From: Aquabacter sediminis
GTDB taxonomy: Bacteria > Pseudomonadota > Alphaproteobacteria > Rhizobiales > Xanthobacteraceae
DNA length: 64,000 nt
Assembly: GCF_028863665.1 (NCBI RefSeq)
Contig: NZ_JARBFX010000008.1
Coordinates: forward strand, 124,001-188,000
Direction: 5' to 3'
Below the pieces are notes generated by a model that ran no database searches, had not been told where the DNA came from, and saw only the letters and a program-made list of their open reading frames with translations. Made by a program: the position numbers and the translations under genes. Each line of letters starts with the position of its first letter. Position 1 is the stretch's first letter. Positions 1-7,396 of this stretch are shown in pieces.

Positions 1-1890
1 GCGCGCCTGCTGGCCGCCACGATCGACGGCTGGAAGAATCGTGGCCTCTCGCCCGAGCACGTGCCGGCGGGAGAGGGCTCCGCCTTCGCCAATGGCCGGG
101 GCAAAAGCCTTTATGCCGCTTATCAGGCGCGCCTGAAGGCGCTCAACGCGGTGGATTTCGGCGACCTGCTCCTGGAGGGCATCCGCCTGTTCCGCGAGCA
201 CCCGGACGTGCTGGCCGATTATCACCGGCGGTTCAAGTATCTGCTGGTGGATGAGTACCAGGACACCAACGTCGCCCAGTATCTGTGGCTGCGCCTGCTG
301 GCGCAGGGCTCGCGCAATGTGTGCTGCGTGGGCGATGACGACCAGTCCATCTATGGCTGGCGCGGCGCGGAAGTGGACAACATCCTGCGCTTCGAGAGCG
401 ACTTTCCCGGCGCCACCGTCATCCGCCTGGAGCGCAACTATCGCTCCACGGGCCACATTCTCGGCGCCGCCGCCCATGTGATCGCCAACAATGAGGGCCG
501 GCTCGGCAAGACGCTCTTCTCCGAAGGGGAGATGGGCGAGAAGGTAGCGGTGACCGGCGCCTGGGATTCGGGCGAGGAAGCCCGCGCCATCGGCGACGAA
601 ATCGAGGCGCTCAACCGCGCCGGCCATCCCCTCTCGCAGGTGGCCATCCTCGTGCGCGCCTCCTTCCAGATGCGCGAGTTCGAGGACCGCTTCGTCACGC
701 TCGGCCTGCCCTATCGCGTCATTGGCGGCCCGCGCTTCTATGAGCGCGCCGAAATCCGCGATGCGCTGGCCTATCTGCGCTGCGTGCTCTCCCCCGCCGA
801 CGACCTTGCCTTCGAGCGCATCGTGAACGTGCCCAAGCGCGGCATCGGGGACGCCACCGTCAAGCAGATCCACGATGTCGCCCGCGCCGCCGCCGTCCCC
901 TTGCAGGATGCCGCCCGCGTGCTGACCGAGAGCGAGGAATTGAAGCCCAAGGTGCGCGGCACGCTGCGCGGGCTGCTGCAATCCTTCGAGCGCTGGCGCG
1001 AGCAGGCCCGCGCCTTGCCGCACACCGAATTGGCCGAGATCGTGCTCGACGAGAGCGGCTATACGGAGATGTGGCAGAAGGACCGCTCCGCCGAGGCGGC
1101 GGGACGGCTGGAAAACCTGAAAGAGCTGATCCGCTCCATGGAGGGGTTCGAGAATCTCCAGGGCTTCCTGGAGCACATCTCCCTCGTCATGGACGTGGAC
1201 AATGGCGCCGGCGAGGATGCTGTGCAGGTGATGACGCTGCATTCCGCCAAGGGGCTGGAATTCGACACCGTCTTCCTGCCCGGCTGGGAAGAGGGCCTCT
1301 TCCCCCACCAGCGGGCGCTGGACGAGCAGGGCAAGGCGGGGCTCGAGGAAGAACGGCGCCTCGCCTATGTGGGGCTCACCCGGGCACGGGCCAGCGCGCG
1401 GGTCTATTTCGCCTCCAACCGGCGCATTCACGGCATGTGGAACTCTACCGTTCCCAGCCGCTTCCTGGACGAACTGCCCGACGCCCATGTGGAAGTGCAG
1501 GAATCGCGTGGCGGGTTCGGCTGGGGCGGCTCCTCCTATGGCCAGAGCCGGTTCGACCGCGCGGCTACCGTCGAACCCTTCTCCTCCTCCACCTATTCCA
1601 CCCCCGGCTGGGGCCGCGCCCAGGCGGCGCGGGGGTCTGGCGGCGGGTCGGGCTTTTCCGAGCGGGGGTCCAGCTATGGCCGCTCGGGCGGATCGCGCGG
1701 CGCGGTGATCGAGGGCGCGCTGGTGGCGTCCTCCACCGGCGTCGAATCTGCCTTCAAGCTGGGCGAGCGGGTGTTCCACATCAAGTTCGGCTATGGCACC
1801 GTGCGTGAGGTGGACGGCAACAAGCTCACCGTGGACTTCGAGAAAGCCGGCGAAAAGCGGGTGCTGGACAGCTTCCTCGACAAGCCCTGA
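1..1890 (+). CDS. uvrD: UvrD/PcrA-type ATP-dependent DNA helicase, 5' end missing
   Basis: Superfamily 1 3'-5' helicase acting in nucleotide-excision and mismatch repair in the cytoplasm. The reading frame is open from base 1, so the start and the Walker A motif lie outside the window. Visible SF1 motifs are DEYQD (motif II, about residue 84 of the visible part), GDDDQSIYGWRG (motif III), RLERNYRS (motif IV), TLHSAKGLEFD (motif V) and AYVGLTRAR (motif VI). A Gly/Ser-rich linker (about residues 500-565) leads to a C-terminal module ending FGYGTVREVDGNKLTVDFE, the tudor-like tail typical of UvrD/PcrA. The motifs and their order are seen directly. The choice between UvrD and PcrA naming is by family similarity only. 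Confidence 0.95.
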   Translation, partial: ARLLAATIDGWKNRGLSPEHVPAGEGSAFANGRGKSLYAAYQARLKALNAVDFGDLLLEGIRLFREHPDVLADYHRRFKYLLVDEYQDTNVAQYLWLRLLAQGSRNVCCVGDDDQSIYGWRGAEVDNILRFESDFPGATVIRLERNYRSTGHILGAAAHVIANNEGRLGKTLFSEGEMGEKVAVTGAWDSGEEARAIGDEIEALNRAGHPLSQVAILVRASFQMREFEDRFVTLGLPYRVIGGPRFYERAEIRDALAYLRCVLSPADDLAFERIVNVPKRGIGDATVKQIHDVARAAAVPLQDAARVLTESEELKPKVRGTLRGLLQSFERWREQARALPHTELAEIVLDESGYTEMWQKDRSAEAAGRLENLKELIRSMEGFENLQGFLEHISLVMDVDNGAGEDAVQVMTLHSAKGLEFDTVFLPGWEEGLFPHQRALDEQGKAGLEEERRLAYVGLTRARASARVYFASNRRIHGMWNSTVPSRFLDELPDAHVEVQESRGGFGWGGSSYGQSRFDRAATVEPFSSSTYSTPGWGRAQAARGSGGGSGFSERGSSYGRSGGSRGAVIEGALVASSTGVESAFKLGERVFHIKFGYGTVREVDGNKLTVDFEKAGEKRVLDSFLDKP

Positions 1891-1980
1891 GCCCGGGCCG
1901 GGCAGGTGGACGCACGGCACCGGCAGCGGACGGTGCGTTGAGGCGGCTTGTTTGCATGCAAGCCTTCGCTTCTTGGTACA

Positions 1981-2025
1981 CAAGTGGTAACATGGAAGGT
2001 CTTCGGCCTTCCATGTTACCACTTG
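1981..2025. repeat. perfect 19-bp inverted repeat, 7-base loop
   Basis: Arms 1981-1999 and 2007-2025 are exact complements, with the loop TCTTCGG between them. The hairpin sits between the uvrD stop (1890) and the next start codon (2042), so any RNA reading into that gene would carry it just before the ribosome-binding site GAGG. No T-tract follows, so it is not a standard Rho-independent terminator. A smaller dyad (GGCTTG...CAAGCC, 1945-1964) lies just upstream. Confidence 0.85.
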
Positions 2026-2041
2026 CCCCGTTTGCGAGGTC

Positions 2042-3259
2042 ATGAGCGCGATCAATCCAATCCTCCTGGCCGTGGAAATGCTGGCCTATCTCGGCACCAT
2101 GCTGGGCCTGTTCCGCATCCGGAGGTTCGTGGGCGTGGGCGCCCTGTGCAGCGCCATGGGCGTCGTGCATGTGATGGCTGTCTATCTCAGCCTCTCTTTC
2201 TACCTGACGATGCCGTTCGGACTTTCCGTGACCCCGAGCGGGGCCATCCTGTTTTCCGGGCTTCTGAGCGTGCTGCTGCTGCTGCGGGTGCGGGAAGGCG
2301 TCGCGGTGGCCTGGCAACCGGTCTATGGGCTGCTGTTCGGCTGCTTCCTGTTGGCCATCATGCTCGGCCTCCTGGGCCTGGAGAACGGACGGACCTACCT
2401 TGAACACATGGCCGACCTGCCGCGCCTCGGTCAGGCCATGATCCTCAACATGTGGTCCGCGCTCGTCATCTTCTTCAGCGCGCTGCTGCTGTTCCCGCTG
2501 TTCGACACCTTGCTGAAACGCTTGCGCCAGAAGCTCTGGCCGGCCCTGTGGCTGTCCATGCTGCTCATCGGCACGCTGGCCCAGGCGCTCTATTTTCCGG
2601 CCTTGCAGGCGGCGTTCAACATTCCCCTGAAGGTCGCCCTCGACAACTGGATCGCGTCCATCGCCCTGACCGCGCTTTATGCCGGGGTGCTGGTGGCCTT
2701 CCTCAAGCATGTGGAAGGCGTGCCGGTGAATGGGGGCCTTGCCGCCATCCTGAGCGCGGATCGCGCGGCCCGGCTGGACCCGCTGACGGGCGCCATCGAG
2801 GAGGACTGGTTCGAGGGGATTGTGGCTCGGCTGCTGGATGTGGGCGCCGCCGCCGCCCGGCCGGTGAGCCTGATCCAGCTGGACGTACAAAGCGCCCGGG
2901 AGGCCCGGGCGCGGGCCGACCTGGAGTCCGCCGACACCGTCCTGCTCCAGGTGGCGCGCACGGTGACGGGCAGCTTGCGGGTGGCCGACCTGCTGGTGCG
3001 GCGCAAGGGGGACGTGCTGCTGGTGGTCGCGCCCGGCATGCCCCACCAGGCCGCCGTCCAGGTGGCGACCATGCTCCGGGACCGCGCGCAGACCGCAGCG
3101 CGAGAGCTGAACGGGGCGGAAGTTACGCTGGCCATCGGGGTCGCGACGTCCCCCGCCGACGGAGAAACGCCCGCTACCCTCTTGTCCGCAGCCGATCAGC
3201 GGGTCTATGCCGCCAAGGTCGCCGGCCTCAATCGGGTCGTCGGCGCAACCGAAGCCTGA
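2042..3259 (+). CDS. membrane protein with degenerate GGDEF domain
   Basis: 405 residues. The N-terminal half (residues 5-230) is a run of about six to seven hydrophobic helices, several rich in Leu. The C-terminal 170 residues resemble a diguanylate cyclase fold: the opening 'DPLTGAIEEDWF' matches the usual DxLTGL...N/R entry, and a late 'AIGVATSPADGETPATLLSAADQRVYAAK' matches the GGDEF end motif. The signature loop itself reads RRKGDVLLVVAPG (about residue 320) instead of R.GGDEF, so the metal- and GTP-binding residues are missing. I infer a catalytically dead domain, perhaps a sensor or partner protein. The start ATG follows GAGG at suitable spacing. It is monocistronic, with a strong hairpin in the leader. 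Confidence 0.75.
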   Translation: MSAINPILLAVEMLAYLGTMLGLFRIRRFVGVGALCSAMGVVHVMAVYLSLSFYLTMPFGLSVTPSGAILFSGLLSVLLLLRVREGVAVAWQPVYGLLFGCFLLAIMLGLLGLENGRTYLEHMADLPRLGQAMILNMWSALVIFFSALLLFPLFDTLLKRLRQKLWPALWLSMLLIGTLAQALYFPALQAAFNIPLKVALDNWIASIALTALYAGVLVAFLKHVEGVPVNGGLAAILSADRAARLDPLTGAIEEDWFEGIVARLLDVGAAAARPVSLIQLDVQSAREARARADLESADTVLLQVARTVTGSLRVADLLVRRKGDVLLVVAPGMPHQAAVQVATMLRDRAQTAARELNGAEVTLAIGVATSPADGETPATLLSAADQRVYAAKVAGLNRVVGATEA

Positions 3260-3458
3260 CGCGCGCCGCACCCGAGCACGTCCAGAGCCGGGTCCCCTCC
3301 CGCTGACTCGTTCAGGCGATTCAACGGGAGGGGAGACTCCGCCTCTGTTCGCGAGTTTAGAAGGCGATCCACCGTTGAGAGCGCCGCGCTGCGGTTCCCT
3401 CTGGTCGGATCGTGCTCTAAACGCTCTCCACGGCCCCGCACGAAACAACGAGACCCTC

Positions 3459-4406
3459 ATGTTCGAAGGCCTGCTGCCCTCCGACGCCACCCATTTCATG
3501 CGACTGGTCACCACGGAGGCCGAGGCGCGGCGCGTGTCCGACCTGCTTTCGGAGAGCTTCGACCCGGCCGAGGTGGCCGTTGCCAGCTTCGAGGAGGCGG
3601 AGGGCGTCTGGGCGGTGGAGGTCTATGCCGGCTCCGCCTTCGATCCCGACTTCCTGCGCGACCTGGTGGCGGTGGCCGGCGGCGAGGCCCTCGCGCAGAC
3701 TCTCACCTTCGGCGAATTGCAGAAGAAGGACTGGGTGGCGGCCTCGCTGGAGGGGCTGGCGCCGGTGAGGGTCGGCGTCTTCCATGTGCACGGCTCGCAC
3801 GATCGCGGGCGGGTGCCGCCGAACGGCATTGGCATCGAGATCGAGGCGGCGCTGGCGTTCGGCACCGGCCATCACGGCACCACGCAAGGGTGCCTCCACG
3901 CCATCATGGACGCGGCGAAGGCCGGCGGGGGACGCCAGTGGCCGCGCCGGATTCTCGATGTGGGCACGGGAACGGGGGTGCTGGCCATTGCCGCCGCGCG
4001 CAAGTTCCGCCGGCCGGTCATGGCGGGGGACCTGGACCAGGTCGCGGTGATCACGGCGCGCGAGAATGCCCGTGCCAACAAGGCGGCGCCCTTCGTGCGG
4101 GCGGTGCTGGCGGCGGGCGTGGATGCGGGGGAGATCCGGGCGGACGGGCCCTATGACCTCATCCTCGCCAATATTTTGCTGCCGCCGCTGAAGCGCCTGG
4201 CCAAGCCCATCCGCCCGCTGCTGGCGCCGGGCGGCCGGCTGGTCCTGTCGGGGCTGCTGCCCTCCCACGCCAATGCGGCGCTGGCGGCCTATCGGGCGCA
4301 GGGACTGAAGCTGGAGCGGCGCCGCGATATTGACGGCTGGACCACGCTGACGCTGGCGGATGCGGGCGCGAGTGCCGTTCCGCTGGCGCGGCGCTGGTGG
4401 CGCTGA
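3459..4406 (+). CDS. prmA: ribosomal protein L11 methyltransferase
   Basis: 315 residues. PrmA trimethylates ribosomal protein L11 using S-adenosylmethionine. The N-terminal substrate-recognition region (1-115) is followed by the class I methyltransferase core: AFGTGHHGTT (about residue 130), the SAM motif ILDVGTGTGVLAIAA (about 165) and the signature DLILANILLPPL (about 230). The frame is open upstream to 3207, but the conserved N-terminus begins at the ATG at 3459, so I used that. The 199-base gap before it holds only GC-rich, partly palindromic sequence. Length and motifs are normal for the family. Confidence 0.9.
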   Translation: MFEGLLPSDATHFMRLVTTEAEARRVSDLLSESFDPAEVAVASFEEAEGVWAVEVYAGSAFDPDFLRDLVAVAGGEALAQTLTFGELQKKDWVAASLEGLAPVRVGVFHVHGSHDRGRVPPNGIGIEIEAALAFGTGHHGTTQGCLHAIMDAAKAGGGRQWPRRILDVGTGTGVLAIAAARKFRRPVMAGDLDQVAVITARENARANKAAPFVRAVLAAGVDAGEIRADGPYDLILANILLPPLKRLAKPIRPLLAPGGRLVLSGLLPSHANAALAAYRAQGLKLERRRDIDGWTTLTLADAGASAVPLARRWWR

Positions 4407-4562
4407 GCGCCGGCCCCTCTCCCCTCGCCCCTGCGGGCGGCGGGGCGCCCCATCGCCCGCCCGTGAGGGCGGGGCGGCTTCGGTCAGGCCGATGGCGCGG
4501 CGAACCTATCCACGCTCACCGCGCGTGCGCAGCCTCCGCACGCGGACCCTCGGTCGTCCCGG

Positions 4563-4733
4563 TCACTTGCGGGGATCGAAACCGGTGCGCTGGATGTAGA
4601 AGGACAGCTCGCGCTCGGCCTGCGCCATGCGGGCGGCGACGATCGCGTCATAGATGCGGCGCAGCAGGGGCTTGCGCGCGATTTCGGACTTCTGGGACAG
4701 ACCCTTTACGGAAGGAAGCGTTACGACGCTCAT
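4563..4733 (-). CDS. small conserved-looking protein, 56 residues
   Basis: A short reading frame from ATG at 4733 to TGA at 4563, preceded by GAGGAG eight bases before the start. The protein is basic and helical: an N-terminal MSVVTLPSVKG, then KPLLRRIYDAIVAARMAQAERELS and the tail QRTGFDPRK. Its Arg/Ala/Glu helix resembles small uncharacterised proteins that are frequent in Rhizobiales. I do not recognise a family with certainty and assign no function. The clear Shine-Dalgarno site and codon usage like the neighbours support a real gene. Three 16-bp-spaced direct repeats lie about 160 bases upstream. Confidence 0.7.
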   Translation of the reverse strand: MSVVTLPSVKGLSQKSEIARKPLLRRIYDAIVAARMAQAERELSFYIQRTGFDPRK

Positions 4734-4894
4734 GACCGTATCTCCTCATGCTGGACCGCCCTTGCGGCCCGTGTTGCATTGCAAGATAGGCGCGTTTGCA
4801 ACGCAGCAGAAGTGATAGGTCAGCATGGCTGTCCTGACTGGCCATGCAGGACTCACATGCGTGGGAGGTCGATGCAGGTGCGCGCACCCAAGTG

Positions 4895-4934
4895 CACGCT
4901 TGTCGAAGCACACGCTTCACCAAGCTCACGCTTG
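4895..4934. repeat. three CACGCTT direct repeats at exact 16-bp period
   Basis: CACGCTTG at 4895, CACGCTTC at 4911 and CACGCTTG at 4927. Between the cores the spacer keeps a C and AAGC (pattern CACGCTTNNCNAAGCN). They lie in the 274-base gap upstream of the 56-residue gene and downstream of the thioesterase gene, which are read in the same direction. A 16-bp spacing is not one helical turn, but tandem sites like this often mark an activator- or repressor-binding array. That reading is inference. Confidence 0.5.
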
Positions 4935-5007
4935 CGCGGGCCGGGGTTCTGCACCCCACCGGAGATGAAAGCGTGGGCCATGGCCAGGAGCCAGCCCCGC
5001 CTCTCCT

Positions 5008-5535
5008 TCAGCAGCGGGGAAAAATCTCCACCCGCCGGCCGAGATCCTCCGGCTCCGGTAGGGCGCCATGGACCGCCTTCATGCCCGCCACCCGCTCCAG
5101 CATGGTGTCAGGGATGGGCAGTTCCCGGCGCTGATCGGCATCCACATGGGACAGGATCTGCTCGGACGTGGCGCACACCCAGCCCTCGGTGCCGTGGTGA
5201 AGGCTCAGATAGACATGGATGTGCACGTGGTCATAGTCGATCAGCCGCACGGTCACCCGCACCGGCGTATGGGCCGGCAGGTCCTGCAGGTAGCGCACAT
5301 GGGCTTCGCTGGCGATGAAGGTCGCGCGGTCCTCGCCCAGGATTTCGTCGTCCCGGCGCGCAAGGCCATCCTGGCCGAGCAGACGCAGGGCTTCTTCCAG
5401 CCCCCGCTCGAACAATACATTGAAGTAGGACGGCTTCACGAGCCCGCTGGGATCGCTCCACGCACCGTCGATCGCCATCATCGACGACACGAAGGGGGCA
5501 AAGAACACTGGTTCGAAGTCGATCCGGTTCCGCAT
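5008..5535 (-). CDS. hotdog-fold acyl-CoA thioesterase family protein
   Basis: 175 residues. Contains the 4-hydroxybenzoyl-CoA thioesterase-like pattern: an N-terminal PVFFAPFVSSMMAIDGAW..PSGLVKPSYFNVLFERG, a central HVRYLQDLPAHTPVRVTVRLIDYD and a final strand HHGTEGWVCATSEQILSHVD. These proteins cleave acyl-CoA thioesters in the cytoplasm; the substrate cannot be read from the sequence. The start at 5535 has a weak GGGG upstream, and an ATG at 5550 is the alternative. It faces the FAD oxidase gene at 5758 across a 222-base divergent promoter region. Confidence 0.75.
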   Translation of the reverse strand: MRNRIDFEPVFFAPFVSSMMAIDGAWSDPSGLVKPSYFNVLFERGLEEALRLLGQDGLARRDDEILGEDRATFIASEAHVRYLQDLPAHTPVRVTVRLIDYDHVHIHVYLSLHHGTEGWVCATSEQILSHVDADQRRELPIPDTMLERVAGMKAVHGALPEPEDLGRRVEIFPRC

Positions 5536-5602
5536 GGAAATCCCCGTCATTGCTGGTGAATGCACGGTGAAGACGCAGTGTGACGCGTCTTGGAACATTG
5601 GT

Positions 5603-5615
5603 CACTTCCGAAGTG
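5603..5615. promoter_or_regulatory. short dyad in divergent promoter region
   Basis: CACTTC-C-GAAGTG, a 13-base perfect dyad in the gap between the divergently read thioesterase (start 5535) and FAD oxidase (start 5758) genes. It could be an operator. No other support; the rest of the gap holds a GATAAT-like sequence near 5705 but no well-spaced -35. Confidence 0.3.
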
Positions 5616-5757
5616 GCGCAAAAATGTCACCGCTGCGGAATAACCGTGCAGCTCAAGGCCCTTTTGCCGCCCCATATTGGGCCTTTGACGCGCGGGCCGG
5701 GATGGATAATCTGCACCGCGCGCCGCGCGTGGACTGTGAGTTTTAAAGGATTTTTAA

Positions 5758-7170
5758 ATGGTTGCCGTTGCCGCCCAGGTAGAGCCTTCCCTCGCGCCCC
5801 AATTCGCCGCCGGGCTCGAAGCACTCACGGCCGCGCTTGGTAACAAAGTCGTGATGTCGCAAGCTGTGCGCGAGCAACACGCCAATATCACCACGTATTT
5901 GCCCAATGAGCCGGCAAATGCGGTGGTCTTCGCCGAGTGCACAGAGGATGTGCAGGCCGTTGTGCGGGTCTGCGCGGCCCATGGCATGCCGGTGATTGCC
6001 TGGGGCGCGGGCACTTCGCTGGAGGGCCAGGTGAATGCGCCGCGCGGTGGCGTGTGCATCGACATGTCCCGCATGAACCGCATCCTCGCCGTCCATCCCG
6101 AGGATCTCGACTGCGTCATCCAGCCCGGCGTCACCCGCAAGCGCCTCAACGAGGAACTGCGCGACCAGGGCGTCTTCTTCCCCATCGATCCCGGCGCGGA
6201 CGCCTCCCTGGGCGGCATGGTGTCCACCCGCGCGTCCGGTACCAATGCGGTGCGCTACGGCACCATGAAGGACAATGTGCTGGCGCTCAAAGTGGTGCTG
6301 GCCAATGGCGAGGTCATCACCACCTCCCGCCGGGCCAAGAAGTCCTCCGCCGGCTATGATCTCACCCGCCTGTTCGTGGGCGCGGAGGGCACGCTCGGCA
6401 TCATCACCGAAATCACGCTGCGCCTTTATGGCATCCCGGAAGCCATCACGGCGGGGGTGTGCCCCTTCCCCACCATCGAGGATGCCTGCAACGCGGTGAT
6501 CGCCACCATCCAGTCGGGCATCCCCGTGGCGCGCATCGAGCTGCTCGACGAGATGCAGGTGCGGGCCTCCAACGCCTATGCCAAGCTCGATCTGGTGGAG
6601 ACGCCCCATCTGTTCCTGGAATTCCACGGCACAGAAGCCGGCGCCGCCGAGCAGGCCCAGCGCTTCGGCGACATCGCGGCGGAATTCTCCGGTGGTCCTT
6701 TCGCCTGGGCGGCCAAGCCCGAGGATCGCACCAAGCTCTGGCAGGCCCGGCACGACGCCTATTGGTCCGTCCTGCCGCTGCGCCCCGGCGCCAAGGCGGT
6801 GGCCACCGATGTGTGCGTGCCCATCTCCCGCCTCGCCGAATGCGTGATGGAGACCAAGCGCGACATCATCGACATGGGCCTCATCGCCCCCATTGTCGGC
6901 CATGTGGGCGACGGCAATTTCCACACCACGCTCATGGTTGATGTGAGCGACCCGCAGGACCTCGCCAAGGCCAAGCTTTTCATGTCCCGCCTGGTGGACC
7001 GGGCGCTGGCCATGGAAGGCACCTGCACCGGGGAACATGGTGTGGGCCAGGGCAAGATGAAGTATCTTCCGGTGGAGCACGGGGAAGCCACGCTCGACGC
7101 CATGCGGGCGGTCAAGCGCGCGCTCGACCCGCAGGACATCATGAATCCCGGCAAGATCGTCGCGCTGTGA
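5758..7170 (+). CDS. FAD-linked oxidase, D-lactate dehydrogenase/glycolate oxidase GlcD type
   Basis: 470 residues. Oxidises a D-2-hydroxyacid such as D-lactate or glycolate to the 2-oxoacid, passing electrons through FAD. The FAD-binding PCMH domain spans about residues 35-220, with GAGTSLEGQ, the IDPGADASLGGMVSTRASGTNAVRYGTM phosphate-binding region and GAEGTLGIITEITLRL. The C-terminal cap (about 225-470) holds the family motifs GHVGDGNFH and EHGVGQGKMKYL, ending LDPQDIMNPGKIV. Length matches cytochrome-linked D-lactate dehydrogenases. Which hydroxyacid is used cannot be told from sequence. It is a single gene read away from the thioesterase. Confidence 0.88.
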   Translation: MVAVAAQVEPSLAPQFAAGLEALTAALGNKVVMSQAVREQHANITTYLPNEPANAVVFAECTEDVQAVVRVCAAHGMPVIAWGAGTSLEGQVNAPRGGVCIDMSRMNRILAVHPEDLDCVIQPGVTRKRLNEELRDQGVFFPIDPGADASLGGMVSTRASGTNAVRYGTMKDNVLALKVVLANGEVITTSRRAKKSSAGYDLTRLFVGAEGTLGIITEITLRLYGIPEAITAGVCPFPTIEDACNAVIATIQSGIPVARIELLDEMQVRASNAYAKLDLVETPHLFLEFHGTEAGAAEQAQRFGDIAAEFSGGPFAWAAKPEDRTKLWQARHDAYWSVLPLRPGAKAVATDVCVPISRLAECVMETKRDIIDMGLIAPIVGHVGDGNFHTTLMVDVSDPQDLAKAKLFMSRLVDRALAMEGTCTGEHGVGQGKMKYLPVEHGEATLDAMRAVKRALDPQDIMNPGKIVAL

Positions 7171-7186
7171 AGCGCGCGCTCGCGCC

Positions 7187-7326
7187 GGAGCAGGACGCCG
7201 ACCCGAGACGGGAGATCAAACGGGACAAGGTCCTGCTCCCTTGAAGACGAGACGGGCGCGCGGTGCGGCCGGATCGGTTCAGAGCGCGATCCGATCAGAT
7301 TGAAACAATCTGGCCGGAGAATCGCT
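7187..7326. repeat. two palindromic intergenic elements
   Basis: Just after the FAD oxidase stop lies a 10-bp inverted repeat GGAGCAGGAC/GTCCTGCTCC (arms 7187-7196 and 7230-7239). It is followed at about 7277-7326 by an imperfect 48-base palindrome bounded by AGAGCG and CGCTCT with CAGATTG-aaa-CAATCTG inside. This second piece looks like the short palindromic repeats scattered in Rhizobiales genomes. They may also act as a transcription end for the upstream gene, although no T-tract is present. Confidence 0.5.
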
Positions 7327-7396
7327 CTCTGACTTTATGATCAGGCATGGCCCGTCCGCCTGCGGTGGGGCGGAACGTGCTTTAGCGAGGACCACA

